A stretch of DNA of 64,000 nucleotides from Chitinophagaceae bacterium. Its GTDB lineage: Bacteria; Bacteroidota; Bacteroidia; Chitinophagales; Chitinophagaceae. Positions 50,956 through 60,297 of this stretch are shown piece by piece. A model generated the notes under the pieces. That model was not told where the DNA came from, ran no database searches, and saw nothing but the letters and a program-made list of their open reading frames with translations. Every line of letters starts with the position of its first letter. Position 1 is the first letter of the stretch. A program made the position numbers and the translations under genes. Location: positions 1 through 64,000 of the forward strand of contig JADJDJ010000001.1 of the NCBI GenBank assembly GCA_016702745.1, read 5' to 3'.

Positions 50956-50990
50956 AGTCGGGAGTCTGTAGTCTATAGTCGAGAGTCGGT
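50956..50990. repeat. Heptamer array after fabI (AGTCNNN)
   Basis: Units agtcggg, agtctgt, agtctat, agtcgag and agtcggt in perfect 7-nt phase, starting 5 bp after the fabI stop. This is the reverse complement of the GACTANN family. Confidence 0.75.
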
Positions 50991-51015
50991 ACTAAAGAAG
51001 AGTTTGCTTAAATGT

Positions 51016-51043
51016 AAAAAAAGCCTCCAAACGGAGGCTTTTT
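51016..51043. terminator. Bidirectional terminator between fabI and DUF2795 gene
   Basis: AAAAAAAGCCTCC / GGAGGCTTTTT stem with a 4-nt loop and T-runs on both strands. Serves fabI (plus) and the convergent 73-aa gene (minus). Confidence 0.88.
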
Positions 51044-51122
51044 GCTTTGAATGATATGATCGTCAAAAAGACATTTCTGTATACACTTTTACCCCTTTAG
51101 GGGATAGGGGCGGGGACAGGGG

Positions 51123-51344
51123 TTAATACTCATCTTCATTAAACAGAAAATCATCCTGGGTTGGATAATCCGGCCAGATATCTTCGATGGTTTCATACAC
51201 ATCTCCTTCATCTTCCAGTTCCTGCAGGTTTTCCACCACTTCAATCGGGGCACCGCTCCGGATAGAATAGTCGATCAGTTCATCTTTGGTAGCCGGCCAG
51301 GGCGCATCTTCCAGGTACGAGGCTAATTCTAAGGTCCAGAACAT
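51123..51344 (-). CDS. DUF2795 family small protein
   Basis: 73 residues from ATG 51344: MFWTLELASYLEDAPWPATK, then the DUF2795-like ELIDYSIRSGAPIEVVENLQELEDEGDVYETIEDIWPDYPT and an acidic tail. The longer frame upstream of this ATG is non-conserved. Highly conserved in Bacteroidota by my recollection; function unknown. Confidence 0.85.
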   Translation of the reverse strand: MFWTLELASYLEDAPWPATKDELIDYSIRSGAPIEVVENLQELEDEGDVYETIEDIWPDYPTQDDFLFNEDEY

Positions 51345-51552
51345 TCTCTCAGTTTTTAAAATTTCAGAACAAGGTATTCGGGAAGTACTCCCAAATTTTC
51401 CGCAAATGTAGCTGTAATAACGAATTTTCCAAATCCTTAGTTGTACACCGGATTTTGAATAATTTCTTAAAAACCAGCGGGTTTTGATCGTAATCTTTTT
51501 TACCACTGGCCGGTTTTACAGATATTTGACGGCGATTTGACCCGCAGGCTGC

Positions 51553-52215
51553 ATGATAACCGGAAAAAATATCTACAAACGCTATGGTTCCCTTGAGGTA
51601 TTGAAAGGGGTGAATATCAATATCAACAAAGGGGAAGTGGTATCAATTGTCGGGCCCTCCGGTTCCGGCAAAAGCACCCTGTTGCATATTCTGGGCACCC
51701 TGGATAAGTCCGATATAGGCGAAGTACTAATGAATAATACCGATGTGGGTAAACTATCCGGTAAAAGACTGGCGGGCTTCCGGAATAAGCATATCGGATT
51801 CGTTTTTCAGTTCCATCACCTGCTTCCCGAATTTTCGGCTATTGAAAATGTAAGTATTCCGGGATGGCTGGCCGGCCGGAAAAAAGCGACCGTAAAAGAA
51901 GAAGCCACCCGTCTGCTGCAAATGCTGGGTTTGGCTGAAAGAATGGATAATAAGCCCAACCAGCTCTCCGGAGGTGAACAACAAAGAGTAGCCGTGGCCC
52001 GTGCCCTGATCAATCAGCCTGATATAGTTTTTGCCGATGAACCCAGTGGTAACCTGGATACCGCCAATGCAAGGGAACTGCACCAGTTATTCTTTAGCCT
52101 GAGGGATCAGTTTCAGCAAACCTTTCTGATCGTTACCCATAACGAGGAATTGGCTCAGCTCAGTGACCGCGTTTTGTACATGAAAGATGGCCGGATCGTG
52201 GATCCGGTAACCTGA
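51553..52215 (+). CDS. ABC transporter ATPase, LolD/MacB type
   Basis: 220 residues. Walker [17 protein letters not shown]-loop FVFQFHHLLPEFSA, signature LSGGEQQRVAVARAL, Walker B IVFADEPSGNLD, H-loop VTHNEEL. Such ATPases energise lipoprotein release (LolCDE) or MacB-type export with separate permeases. No permease gene is adjacent, so the partner lies elsewhere; the specific function is uncertain. Confidence 0.9.
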   Translation: MITGKNIYKRYGSLEVLKGVNININKGEVVSIVGPSGSGKSTLLHILGTLDKSDIGEVLMNNTDVGKLSGKRLAGFRNKHIGFVFQFHHLLPEFSAIENVSIPGWLAGRKKATVKEEATRLLQMLGLAERMDNKPNQLSGGEQQRVAVARALINQPDIVFADEPSGNLDTANARELHQLFFSLRDQFQQTFLIVTHNEELAQLSDRVLYMKDGRIVDPVT

Positions 52216-52220
52216 TTCAA

Positions 52221-52781
52221 TCAAAGCCTGGGTTTCCAGGGCGTTTCAACAATTTTTAATTGATGTGCCGTGAACCGGCTTAACACAAAAAGATAATCGC
52301 TGAGCCGGTTGAGATAACGGATGATGCGGGGTTCAATATCTTCCTTCTTTTTTTGCAATCGTACACAACTGCGTTCTGCCCTGCGGCAAACACAACGTGC
52401 AATATGGAGGTTGGAAACAGCAATATGGCCACCAGGCAGGATAAAAGATTTCATCTCCGGTAATTCCGTGTTCATTTTATCCATCTCTGCTTCGAGCAGA
52501 TTGATATCTTCTTCCTTCAGATCAGGAATTTTCAGCTTGGTTTCTTTATCGGGATCACAGGCAAGGGCCGAGCCAATGGTGAATAAGCGGTCCTGTGTTT
52601 CAGTCAGAACGCTGGCAATACCATGGCTGTTTAAATGATCCAGACATAAACCGATATGGGAATTCAGTTCATCAACTGTGCCATAGGCTTCAATACGACG
52701 ATGGGATTTGGCCACCTTGGTTCCGCCGATCAGGGAGGTGGTGCCGTCATCACCGGTACGGGTATAAATCTTTGCTGACAT
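52221..52781 (-). CDS. Cob(I)yrinic acid a,c-diamide adenosyltransferase (PduO type)
   Basis: 186 residues. Uses ATP to adenosylate cobalamin. PduO/MMAB motifs: KIYTRTGDDGTTSLIGGTKV at the N-terminus, EAYGTVDELNSHIG, HIARCVCRRAERSCV and RYLNRLSDYLFVLSRF. It supplies the cofactor needed by the class II ribonucleotide reductase found in this window, though the two genes are 33 kb apart. The stop lies 5 bp from the convergent ABC gene. Confidence 0.94.
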   Translation of the reverse strand: MSAKIYTRTGDDGTTSLIGGTKVAKSHRRIEAYGTVDELNSHIGLCLDHLNSHGIASVLTETQDRLFTIGSALACDPDKETKLKIPDLKEEDINLLEAEMDKMNTELPEMKSFILPGGHIAVSNLHIARCVCRRAERSCVRLQKKKEDIEPRIIRYLNRLSDYLFVLSRFTAHQLKIVETPWKPRL

Positions 52782-52790
52782 GGATAATGC

Positions 52791-53495
52791 TTAAGAGTAT
52801 GCGATTGCCTTTTCGTTCTTTTTATCACTTTCAATCAGTCCGTCACGCAGCCTCACCACCCGGCGGGCATGATTGGCAATATCTTCTTCGTGAGTGACCA
52901 CCACAATGGTGTTTCCCTGTTTGTAGATATTATCGAAAATGGACATGATTTCATAGGAGGTTTTAGTATCCAGGTTGCCGGTCGGTTCATCCGCCAGGAT
53001 CAGGGAAGGATCATTTACCAGGGCCCGGGCAATAGCCACCCGCTGGCACTGGCCACCACTTAATTCATTGGGTTTATGATGGCTCCGGTCGGTCAGGTTC
53101 ACCATGTCCAGCACATGATTGGCTTTTTCATTGCGTAGTTTCCGGCTCATACCGGCATATACAAGGGGCAAGGCCACGTTTTCAAGTGCGGTGAGCCGGG
53201 GAAGCAGGTTGAACTGCTGAAACACAAACCCGATTTCCCGGTTGCGGATACCGGCCAGATCATTATCGCGCATCTGGCTGACATCATTATTGTTCAGGAT
53301 ATACCGGCCGCTGGTAGGGGTATCCAGACAACCCAGGATATTCATCAGTGTACTTTTTCCTGAACCGGATGGTCCCATCAGGGCCACATATTCATTCTTC
53401 GAAATATCCATCGAAATACCCTTGAGCACAGGCAGTTCCTGCTTACCCATGTAGTAGCTTTTACAGATATCTTCCAGATGAATAATTGAACTCAT
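52791..53495 (-). CDS. ABC transporter ATPase, MacB type
   Basis: 234 residues. Walker [17 protein letters not shown]-loop [12 protein letters not shown], signature [15 protein letters not shown], Walker [14 protein letters not shown]-loop [21 protein letters not shown]. Very like MacB/FtsE-class ATPases. No permease is adjacent. A second related ATPase lies 580 bp away on the other strand; they share the fold but are clearly different genes. Confidence 0.9.
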   Translation of the reverse strand: MSSIIHLEDICKSYYMGKQELPVLKGISMDISKNEYVALMGPSGSGKSTLMNILGCLDTPTSGRYILNNNDVSQMRDNDLAGIRNREIGFVFQQFNLLPRLTALENVALPLVYAGMSRKLRNEKANHVLDMVNLTDRSHHKPNELSGGQCQRVAIARALVNDPSLILADEPTGNLDTKTSYEIMSIFDNIYKQGNTIVVVTHEEDIANHARRVVRLRDGLIESDKKNEKAIAYS

Positions 53496-53529
53496 ATTAA
53501 TTTTAATTACTACTATTCCGCCCGGCTAA

Positions 53530-53572
53530 CAACTATCGACTAATGACTACAGACTAATGACTACCGACTGAT
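53530..53572. repeat. Heptamer array overlapping the gatC stop
   Basis: Units gactaat, gactaca, gactaat, gactacc and gactgat in 7-nt phase. The last units include the final codons and TAG of gatC (minus strand), so the array starts at the stop codon and runs into the gap before the ABC gene. Confidence 0.75.
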
Positions 53573-53851
53573 CACTTTCGGTACTTTGAAAAAAGAACCA
53601 TCCTGCAGCGGTGCATTTTTCAAACCTTCTTCCTGACTGATGGATCCTATTACAACATCTTCCCGGAGCACATTTACTTCCCCGCTCATATGCAATAACG
53701 GTTTTACCCCCTCCAGGTTCAGTTCATTTAATTTTTCAACAAAATGGATCATTCTTTGAAGGTCATTCTTGATTTCTTCCTTTTCATCCGGAGAGAAAGC
53801 CAGACGGGACAAATGAGCCAGTTTGTCGACCAGTTGGTCGTTTACTTCCAT
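53561..53851 (-). CDS. gatC: Aspartyl/glutamyl-tRNA amidotransferase subunit C
   Basis: 96 residues from ATG 53851 (MEVNDQLVDKLAHLSRLAFS). GatC hallmarks: LVDKLAHLSRLAF, MIHFVEKLNELNLEGVKPLLHM and LREDVV...ISQEEGLKNAPLQDGSFFKVPKVI. An upstream start at 53938 gives a non-conserved leader. Partner gatA is at 37756. Confidence 0.9.
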   Translation of the reverse strand: MEVNDQLVDKLAHLSRLAFSPDEKEEIKNDLQRMIHFVEKLNELNLEGVKPLLHMSGEVNVLREDVVIGSISQEEGLKNAPLQDGSFFKVPKVISR

Positions 53852-53969
53852 GGTACAAAGATAACTGCTGATAGCTGGATTCCGGATAACAGATTCTGGC
53901 TGAACCAGGGGTAGGGCTTCCAAGAAAGCGGCTGACAAAGACCAGAATCCATCTTATCTTCGCCAGCCT

Positions 53970-54974
53970 ATGAACGGAAAGCTATCAATTGTTATGAGCG
54001 GAATACGCCCTACCGGGTATTTACACCTGGGTAATTATTTCGGGGCCGTACGCAACTATGTAAAAATGCAGGAAGAATTCGAGTGTTTCTTCATGGTGGC
54101 TGACCTGCATTCCCTGACCACCCATCCCGATACCAAAGAGTTGAAATTAAATGTACAGCGGGTACTGGCCGAGAATGTGGCCTGCGGACTTGATCCGGAT
54201 AAAGTAGCCCTGTATTGCCAGAGCCATGTGCATGAGACCGCTGAGTTGTATCTATACCTGAATATGCTGGCTTATAAAGGAGAATTAGAGAAAACAGTAA
54301 CGTTTAAAGATAAAGCCAGACAGCACCCGGATAATGTGAATGCCGGTTTGCTGACTTACCCTGTATTACAAACGGCTGATATTATTCTGCACCGGGCTAT
54401 CTATGTACCGGTGGGCAAGGACCAGGAGCAACACCTGGAAATGGCCCGTAATTTTGTGCAGCGTTTCAATCACCGCTATGGCGAAATTTTCCCCGAACCC
54501 CAGGCTTTCAATTTCGGGGAAGAACTGATCAAAGTACCAAGCCTGGATGGAGCTGGTAAAATGAGCAAGAGTGAGAATCAGTATGCCACATTGTATCTTT
54601 CTGATGATGATGAAATGATCCGCAAAAAAGTAATGAAGGCTAAGACAGATAGTGGTCCGACCGAACCAAATTCCGCTAAACCTGATTATATCGCCAATAT
54701 TTTTCAGCTCATGCAACTGGTGAGCAGTCCGGATACGATTCAGCAATTTGAGGCAGATTATGATAACTGCCGCATCCGCTACGGTGATATGAAAAAGCAA
54801 CTGGCGGAGGATATGGTTCAGTTCATTGCTCCGATACGTGAAAAAGCGGAGTCGATCCGGACAGATGAAAAATACCTGCGGGAACTGATGGAGAAAGGAG
54901 AGGAAAAAGCCCGTCAAAGTGCCCGCAGCACCATTGAACTGGTGCGGGAAGCCATCGGATTGAATTATTATTAA
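53970..54974 (+). CDS. trpS: Tryptophan-tRNA ligase
   Basis: 334-residue class I synthetase. HIGH-like motif in SGIRPTGYLHLGNYFGAV, ADLHSLTT, ILHRAIYVPVGKDQEQHLEMARNF and KMSKS motif in GAGKMSKSENQYATLYLSD. Length typical. Start chosen at 53970; an internal ATG at codon 9 (MSGIRPTG) would also fit the family. Divergent from gatC. Confidence 0.95.
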   Translation: MNGKLSIVMSGIRPTGYLHLGNYFGAVRNYVKMQEEFECFFMVADLHSLTTHPDTKELKLNVQRVLAENVACGLDPDKVALYCQSHVHETAELYLYLNMLAYKGELEKTVTFKDKARQHPDNVNAGLLTYPVLQTADIILHRAIYVPVGKDQEQHLEMARNFVQRFNHRYGEIFPEPQAFNFGEELIKVPSLDGAGKMSKSENQYATLYLSDDDEMIRKKVMKAKTDSGPTEPNSAKPDYIANIFQLMQLVSSPDTIQQFEADYDNCRIRYGDMKKQLAEDMVQFIAPIREKAESIRTDEKYLRELMEKGEEKARQSARSTIELVREAIGLNYY

Positions 54975-55029
54975 GCCGTGGCGATGGTATTGTAGAAATT
55001 ACATTATTTTTATTCGAAGCTCCTGCATC

Positions 55030-55224
55030 ATGAATAAAACATTTTTATTGGTTCTGGGATTCCTGGCCCTGACTGCCTCGCTGGCCATGAAGATACTCGG
55101 CAATAAATCATCTCATTTATCAGAGTTGCAACAATACTGGTGGATTCCGCTTCCACTGGCTTTACTCTGTTTCCTCGGTGCCGGTAACAATAAAAAGGCG
55201 GACAATAATTCAAAGAAATTCTGA
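55030..55224 (+). CDS. Small membrane protein of unknown function
   Basis: 64 residues with two hydrophobic stretches (MNKTFLLVLGFLALTASLAM and WWIPLPLALLCFLGAG) and a basic, Asn/Lys-rich C-terminus. Located 55 bp after trpS and 8 bp before the deoxynucleoside kinase, likely in one unit with it. No family recognised. Confidence 0.6.
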   Translation: MNKTFLLVLGFLALTASLAMKILGNKSSHLSELQQYWWIPLPLALLCFLGAGNNKKADNNSKKF

Positions 55225-55232
55225 AGACAACA

Positions 55233-55874
55233 ATGGCAAAAGCAGCTAAACCAAAACCAAAACATATTGCCGTGGCCGGTAATATCGGTGCAGGCAAAAC
55301 CACCCTCACAGAAATGCTGAGCAAGCATTATAAGTGGATTCCCAATTTTGAGGATGTTGACCATAATCCCTACCTCAATGATTTTTATGAGGACATGAAC
55401 CGCTGGAGTTTTAATCTACAGATTTACTTCCTGAACAGCCGGGTGCGGCAGCTGGTGGAAATCCAGAAAGGAACGGAAACCGTGATCCAGGACAGAACCA
55501 TCTATGAAGATGCGAATATCTTCGCCCCCAATCTTCATGAAATGGGGTTGATGACAAAAAGAGATTTTGATAATTATTATCATTTCTTTCAGACCCTGAA
55601 AATGCTGGTACAGCCACCCGATCTGCTCATTTACCTCAATGCATCGGTGCCAACCCTGGTGGGTCAGATTCAGAAAAGAGGAAGAGAATACGAGGAGAAT
55701 ATCCGGCTGGATTATCTGAAAAAGCTGAATGAATATTATACCAAATGGATCAGTGAATACAAAGAAGGTAAATTACTGGTGATTGATGTGGACAAAAACA
55801 AATTTGCCGAGCGCGATGAAGATTTTGGAGAGATCATCCGCAAAGTAGATGCAGAACTCTATGGTCTATTTTAA
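55233..55874 (+). CDS. Deoxynucleoside kinase
   Basis: 213 residues. P-loop IAVAGNIGAGKTTLTEML, then YFLNSRVRQL, the DR[YFS]-type QDRTIYEDANIF motif, LIYLNASVPTLVGQIQKRGREYEENI (lid) and LLVIDVD. Phosphorylates deoxynucleosides for salvage; the substrate (dA/dG, dC or dT) cannot be settled. Followed by the TonB-C protein 7 bp later. Confidence 0.9.
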   Translation: MAKAAKPKPKHIAVAGNIGAGKTTLTEMLSKHYKWIPNFEDVDHNPYLNDFYEDMNRWSFNLQIYFLNSRVRQLVEIQKGTETVIQDRTIYEDANIFAPNLHEMGLMTKRDFDNYYHFFQTLKMLVQPPDLLIYLNASVPTLVGQIQKRGREYEENIRLDYLKKLNEYYTKWISEYKEGKLLVIDVDKNKFAERDEDFGEIIRKVDAELYGLF

Positions 55875-55881
55875 TTGATCT

Positions 55882-56330
55882 ATGCGCATTTCCCTGTTTA
55901 TTTTATCTGTGATGCTGGCATTTACTTCGGTTGCCCAGGAAGCCAGAGATACCGTATTCCAGATCCGCGGCAGCAGTTGTTCCTGCAAATTCAACCTGGA
56001 TCCGGCTGCTGATAAAGAAGTGCTGCTCAGTGGCGGACACAGTATCGGCAGTGATGCCCAGCAGCCTGCTTATTATTCCAAAGAAGAAAAAGACTGGCAG
56101 CAGTTCCTGAAAAAAACCTGAACACGGGTTTAAAAGGAAAGGATGAAGTGGAAGTCAGGTTCCGGGTAAACAAGAACGGCGACCTGTCTCATTTTGAATT
56201 ATTGTCATCCTCCCCGGCCCAAAAATTTCAGGAAGTGGTAAGAGCACTTAAATTGTCGGGGAAATGGTTTCCATCTATCCGCAACGGGTATTGTATCCAA
56301 TCCTCCCTGCGGCAGGTATTTGAGCTTTAA
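55882..56330 (+). CDS. Secreted protein with TonB C-terminal-like domain (frameshifted)
   Basis: About 149 residues. Signal peptide MRISLFILSVMLAFTSVAQ, then a Cys-rich segment RGSSCSCKFNLD. A missing A near 56108 (seven As where eight fit) breaks the frame at KK(N). Restored, the second half GKDEVEVRFRVNKNGDLSHFELLSS, then FQEVVRALKLSGKWFPSIRNGYCIQ, matches the TonB C-terminal fold. No transmembrane anchor beyond the signal peptide. Function unknown. The end overlaps the convergent DUF922 gene by 4 bp. Confidence 0.72.
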
Positions 56331-56863
56331 TAGTTGGCGTAATCTTTATACTCCTCCAGCATTTTTTCAATTTTCTTCAGCCATTCGGCCTGCTTCTCTT
56401 TATTGATACTGTGATTGGTTTCCCGGTCATATTTGTTTTGCATCTCTTCTTTTTCGTCAAGGACCTCCTGATAAATTTTTTGCAGATCCTTCCGGTAATT
56501 CTTTTTATGGAAACGGTATTCCTGTATTTTTTTGTACAGTTTTCTGGCGTAAACTTCAGCCAGATCAAAATGTCCTTGTTCATGACTGAGGATATAGGCT
56601 GTTTTGTGCAATCCCCAGGATCTGGTTTTTGAAAACTTTGATTCGATCCGGAAGCTGATATCATCGTTTCGGATGCTATAGGAAAAAACGAGGTAGGAAG
56701 CGGTGGTGGCTGCTGCATCACTGTTGGGGTCCGGACTGGCTTTATAATCAGCCCAGGTCAGTTTGCGGCTGGCACTCCAGGCCAAAGTTCTTCACCCGGT
56801 TGCTGTGCGGGCAACAACAGGGGAGCCATGGTCAACAAGCAATATGAAAACTGTATTTCGCAT
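56327..56863 (-). CDS. DUF922-like secreted zinc-protease-type protein (frameshifts in 5' end)
   Basis: About 178 residues. The body reads WSASRKLTWADYKASPDP, AATTASYLVFSYSIR, FSKTRSWGL and LSHEQGHFDLAEVYARKLYKKI; the HEQGH motif is HExxH-like and fits the DUF922 family. The likely start is ATG 56863 with signal peptide MRNTVFILLVTMAPLLLPAQ, but indels near 56833 and 56780 interrupt the first 30 codons. Secreted, possibly metal-dependent; substrate unknown. C-terminus highly charged. Confidence 0.72.
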
Positions 56864-56928
56864 TTACCGGTTTATTCAACGTAAAGTCGTGATAAATGTT
56901 TTAATAGTGGTTTAAGGCATCGTTAAAA

Positions 56929-56959
56929 TAAAAAACCCCGGTGAGGTAACCGGGGGTTA
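56929..56959 (-). terminator. Terminator of pckA
   Basis: AACCCCGGT / ACCGGGGGTT-type stem with a 5-nt loop. On the minus strand it is followed by TTTTTTATTTT. About 20 bp after the pckA stop. Confidence 0.85.
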
Positions 56960-56979
56960 TATGATTTATTTTTTTGAAA

Positions 56980-58584
56980 TCAGATTTTTGGAGCAGCTGC
57001 CAGTATTTCGGCAGAAACACCATCCGCATATTTTTCAAAATTCTTTACAAATAAACCGGCCAGGTAGGCTGCTTTTTCGTCATAAGCTTTTTGATCAGCC
57101 CAGGTATTGCGGGGGTTCAGTACTTCGGTGGGTACATCCGGACAACTGACAGGGATGGCCATTCCAAAAACCGGGTGGGTTTCAAAATTGACATCATCCA
57201 GTTTCCCTTCCAGCGCCGCAGTGATCATGGCCCGGGTATATTTCAATTTCATCCGGTTGCCGATGCCATAGGGGCCTCCGGTCCATCCGGTATTGATCAT
57301 CCAGACATTTACTTTGTTTTCCCGCATTTTTTCTCCCAGCATCTGGGCATATTTACCCGGGTGAAGGGGAAGGAAGGGCGCACCAAAGCAGGCACTGAAC
57401 GTAGGTTTTGGTTCAGTTACACCGGCTTCTGTTCCGGCAACCTTGGCAGTATATCCTGAAATGAACTGATACATAGCCTGGCCGGGATTCAGTTTGGAAA
57501 CCGGGGGCAATACTCCAAAAGCATCGCAGGTAAGAAAGAAAATATTCTTAGGCAATCCGCCTACCGATGGTTCCTGTGCATTGCTGATAAAATGCAGGGG
57601 GTAGGATACGCGGGTATTTTCTGTGATGGATCCGTCGTCGAAATTGATTCGATTGGTTCCGGGGAAAAAACAGGTATTCTCCACCAGTGCACCGGGGCGG
57701 ATCGCATGAAAGATTTCGGGTTCTTTTTCTTCCGTGAGGTTGATGGTTTTGGCATAGCAACCGCCTTCAAAATTGAAAATATTATCGCCGGTCCATCCAT
57801 GCTCATCATCACCGATCAGCTGCCGGTTGGGATCAGCACTGAGTGTGGTTTTACCGGTGCCGCTCAGTCCGAAGAAAATAGCGGTATCTCCGTCTTTCCC
57901 CATATTAGCACTGCAATGCATGCTCAGTACATTTTTTTCATGGGGAAGAATATAATTCAGGATGGTGAAAATGCCTTTCTTGGTTTCTCCGGTATAACCG
58001 GTGCCGGCAATTAAAATAGTACGGTGTTTAAAAGAAACCACCGCTGCATTGTGCTGCCGGGTGCCACATTCTTTTGGATCGAGTAGTAAACCCGGGGCAG
58101 AAATCACATACCAGTCGGGTTCAAAATTTTCCAGTTCCTCTTCAGTCGGGCGCAGGAACATATTATAGGCAAAGAGATTATTCCAGGGCTTTTCATTAAC
58201 CACCCGCACGTTTAAGCGGTAACGGGGATCCGAGCAGGCATAGCAATCGCGTACCCATAGTTCCGGGAGACGGTCCAGGTATTCACTCATCTTCTTTGAG
58301 ATGATATCAAAATATTTGGGTTCAATAGGGATATTAAAATCATTCCAATGAATAGTATCAGCAGTGGTTTCATCTTTTACTGTGAACTTATCTTTAGGCG
58401 AGCGGCCGGTAAATTCGCCGGTCCGGATCACCAGGGCGCCGGTATCATTCAGCACACCCTCTCCGATACGGAGGGTATCCTGAACTAATTCTTCCGGACT
58501 CAACTGGTAATGAACCGTTTCAGAGTGCTGGAGACCAAGACGAAGCAGGCTTTTCTTAGGGATACTAACAACAGGTACTGACAT
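56980..58584 (-). CDS. pckA: Phosphoenolpyruvate carboxykinase (ATP)
   Basis: 534 residues. Oxaloacetate to PEP in gluconeogenesis. Signatures: RTGEFTGRSPKDKFTV, the kinase-1a loop GLSGTGKTTLSADPNRQLIGDDEHGW, FNFEGGCYAKTINL, NTRVSYPLHFI and the C-terminal NTGWTGGPYGIGNRMKL. I use ATG 58584 (MSVPVVSIPKKSLLRLGL) because the upstream extension to 58641 is not family-like. Single gene with its own terminator. Confidence 0.96.
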   Translation of the reverse strand: MSVPVVSIPKKSLLRLGLQHSETVHYQLSPEELVQDTLRIGEGVLNDTGALVIRTGEFTGRSPKDKFTVKDETTADTIHWNDFNIPIEPKYFDIISKKMSEYLDRLPELWVRDCYACSDPRYRLNVRVVNEKPWNNLFAYNMFLRPTEEELENFEPDWYVISAPGLLLDPKECGTRQHNAAVVSFKHRTILIAGTGYTGETKKGIFTILNYILPHEKNVLSMHCSANMGKDGDTAIFFGLSGTGKTTLSADPNRQLIGDDEHGWTGDNIFNFEGGCYAKTINLTEEKEPEIFHAIRPGALVENTCFFPGTNRINFDDGSITENTRVSYPLHFISNAQEPSVGGLPKNIFFLTCDAFGVLPPVSKLNPGQAMYQFISGYTAKVAGTEAGVTEPKPTFSACFGAPFLPLHPGKYAQMLGEKMRENKVNVWMINTGWTGGPYGIGNRMKLKYTRAMITAALEGKLDDVNFETHPVFGMAIPVSCPDVPTEVLNPRNTWADQKAYDEKAAYLAGLFVKNFEKYADGVSAEILAAAPKI

Positions 58585-58877
58585 ATAGCAAGCAAGATTT
58601 GTTGAAGATGCAAAGTTAAGTGAGAGCGGGGGTTCACACAAACGGGCGTTAGTGTTAAATTTTGAAATTGAGACAAGTTTTATTGAAGATTGGTCAAAAA
58701 AACAGGTTTTTGACCCTTTCGGGTTGGAAAGAATTCAAAATATTGAAATGTATTTTGAAAATTTTCAAATCACTGATTTTTTGGCCAATTGTGATGAACA
58801 GTATCGTCACATGTCGTTTGCTCATTATCTTTAGCGGGTTAAGCCTTATCCCATTCACCAACAACTGCTAAATCCTC

Positions 58878-60170
58878 ATGAAGTACTTACCTCTTAATGC
58901 CGGCATCTTTGTACAAAACAGAGAACGTTTTGTCAGCCGGATGCAAAAAAACGCCATTGCCATTTTTACCAGTAATGATGAAGTGCCGAGTAATGGCGAT
59001 GCGATCTATCGATTCAAACAAAACAGTGATTTGTTCTGGCTTAGTGGCATCACCCAGGAAGACAGTATGGTTATTCTGTTTCCGGATAATCCGGATCCTA
59101 AATACCGGGAAGTTCTGGTATTGGTTCGCCCGAATGAACTCAAGGAAAAATGGGATGGAAAAAGACTAAGAGTAAAAGAAGCACAGGACATCAGCGGCAT
59201 AAAAACCATTGTATGGCTGGATAGTCTGGACGGATTATTACAGCCCTGGATTCATTTAGCGGATGCGATCTATCTGGACAGTAATGAAAATGACCGCAAG
59301 GCCAGTCTCGTACGGTCCCGCGATTATCGTTTTATAGATGAAATGAAGAGCCGTTATCCCCTGCATCAATACCTGCGGGCGGCAAAGATTATGAAAGAAG
59401 TCAGGGCCATTAAGACGGCACTGGAAGTGGAAGTGCTGCAAAAAGCCATTGATATCACTGACAATACATTCCGCCGTTTACTGCAGTTCATTAAACCCGG
59501 TGTAATGGAATATGAAATTGAAGCAGAGATTGTGCATTCATTTCTGAGTCAGCGTGCTACCGGAGAAGCTTATGGCAGTATCATTGCCAGTGGCGACCGG
59601 GCCCGAACACTGCATTACGTTTCCAACAGCGAAGAATGTAAAGATGGGGAACTGATCCTGATGGATTTTGGTGCAGAGTATGGTGGTTATTGCGCTGACC
59701 TTACCCGTACCGTACCGGTGAATGGAAAATTCACCCGCCGGCAAAAAACAGTGTATAATGCCTGTCTCCACCTGCATGATTATGCGAAAAGCATCCTGAA
59801 ACCCGGTATAAGTATTCTCGATTATACAGACAAGGTAGGAGAGGAAGCCACGCAACAGTTTCTGAAAATCGGACTGATCCGTAAATCAGATGTAAAGAAT
59901 GAAGACCCGGAGAACAGGGCTTACCGCAAATATCTTTATCATGGCATTTCCCATCACCTGGGCGTGGATGTACATGACCTGGGCACCCGCACCGAACCAA
60001 TCAAAGCGGGGATGCTGTTTACTGTAGAGCCGGGTATTTATATTGAAGAAGAGCAAATGGGGGTAAGGATTGAAAATAATCTTTGGATCACCCGTAATGG
60101 TCATAAGGACCTGATGAAGAATATCCCGATTACGGTGGAAGAGATTGAGACACTGATGAAGAGAAAATGA
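58878..60170 (+). CDS. pepP: Xaa-Pro aminopeptidase (M24B)
   Basis: 430 residues. N-terminal domain (NRERFVSRMQKNAIAIF, YRFKQNSDLFWLSG), then a pita-bread metallopeptidase domain with ligands in LMDFGAEYGGYCADLTRTVPV (two Asp), GISHHLGVDVHDLG (His), FTVEPGIYI (Glu) and GVRIENNLWI (Glu). Removes N-terminal residues preceding proline. The stop is followed directly by an octamer repeat array. Promoter region upstream is A/T-rich with no gene. Confidence 0.95.
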   Translation: MKYLPLNAGIFVQNRERFVSRMQKNAIAIFTSNDEVPSNGDAIYRFKQNSDLFWLSGITQEDSMVILFPDNPDPKYREVLVLVRPNELKEKWDGKRLRVKEAQDISGIKTIVWLDSLDGLLQPWIHLADAIYLDSNENDRKASLVRSRDYRFIDEMKSRYPLHQYLRAAKIMKEVRAIKTALEVEVLQKAIDITDNTFRRLLQFIKPGVMEYEIEAEIVHSFLSQRATGEAYGSIIASGDRARTLHYVSNSEECKDGELILMDFGAEYGGYCADLTRTVPVNGKFTRRQKTVYNACLHLHDYAKSILKPGISILDYTDKVGEEATQQFLKIGLIRKSDVKNEDPENRAYRKYLYHGISHHLGVDVHDLGTRTEPIKAGMLFTVEPGIYIEEEQMGVRIENNLWITRNGHKDLMKNIPITVEEIETLMKRK

Positions 60171-60282
60171 GAAAATGTGGGAATCTGGGAATGTGGGAAT
60201 GTGGAAATAAGTTAGAACCCGATTGAGATAATTTACACACCTTCACATTTTCACATCATCACATTTTCATATTCTCACATTT
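60171..60282. repeat. Octamer array ATGTGGGA followed by its inverted copy
   Basis: The left block 60171-60208 has units of the ATGTGGGA / ATGTGGAA type. The right block 60234-60282 has TCACATTT/TCACATCA/TCACATTT units, the reverse complement. It begins at the base after the pepP TGA and ends about 16 bp before pssA. It would form a long imperfect hairpin in the transcript. Confidence 0.78.
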
Positions 60283-60297
60283 ACCTATGTTCGCATT

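Noticed and set aside
58652..58871. Short ORFs (60 and 69 residues) between pckA and pepP.
   Set aside because: Overlapping frames in A/T-rich sequence, biased composition and no recognised family.
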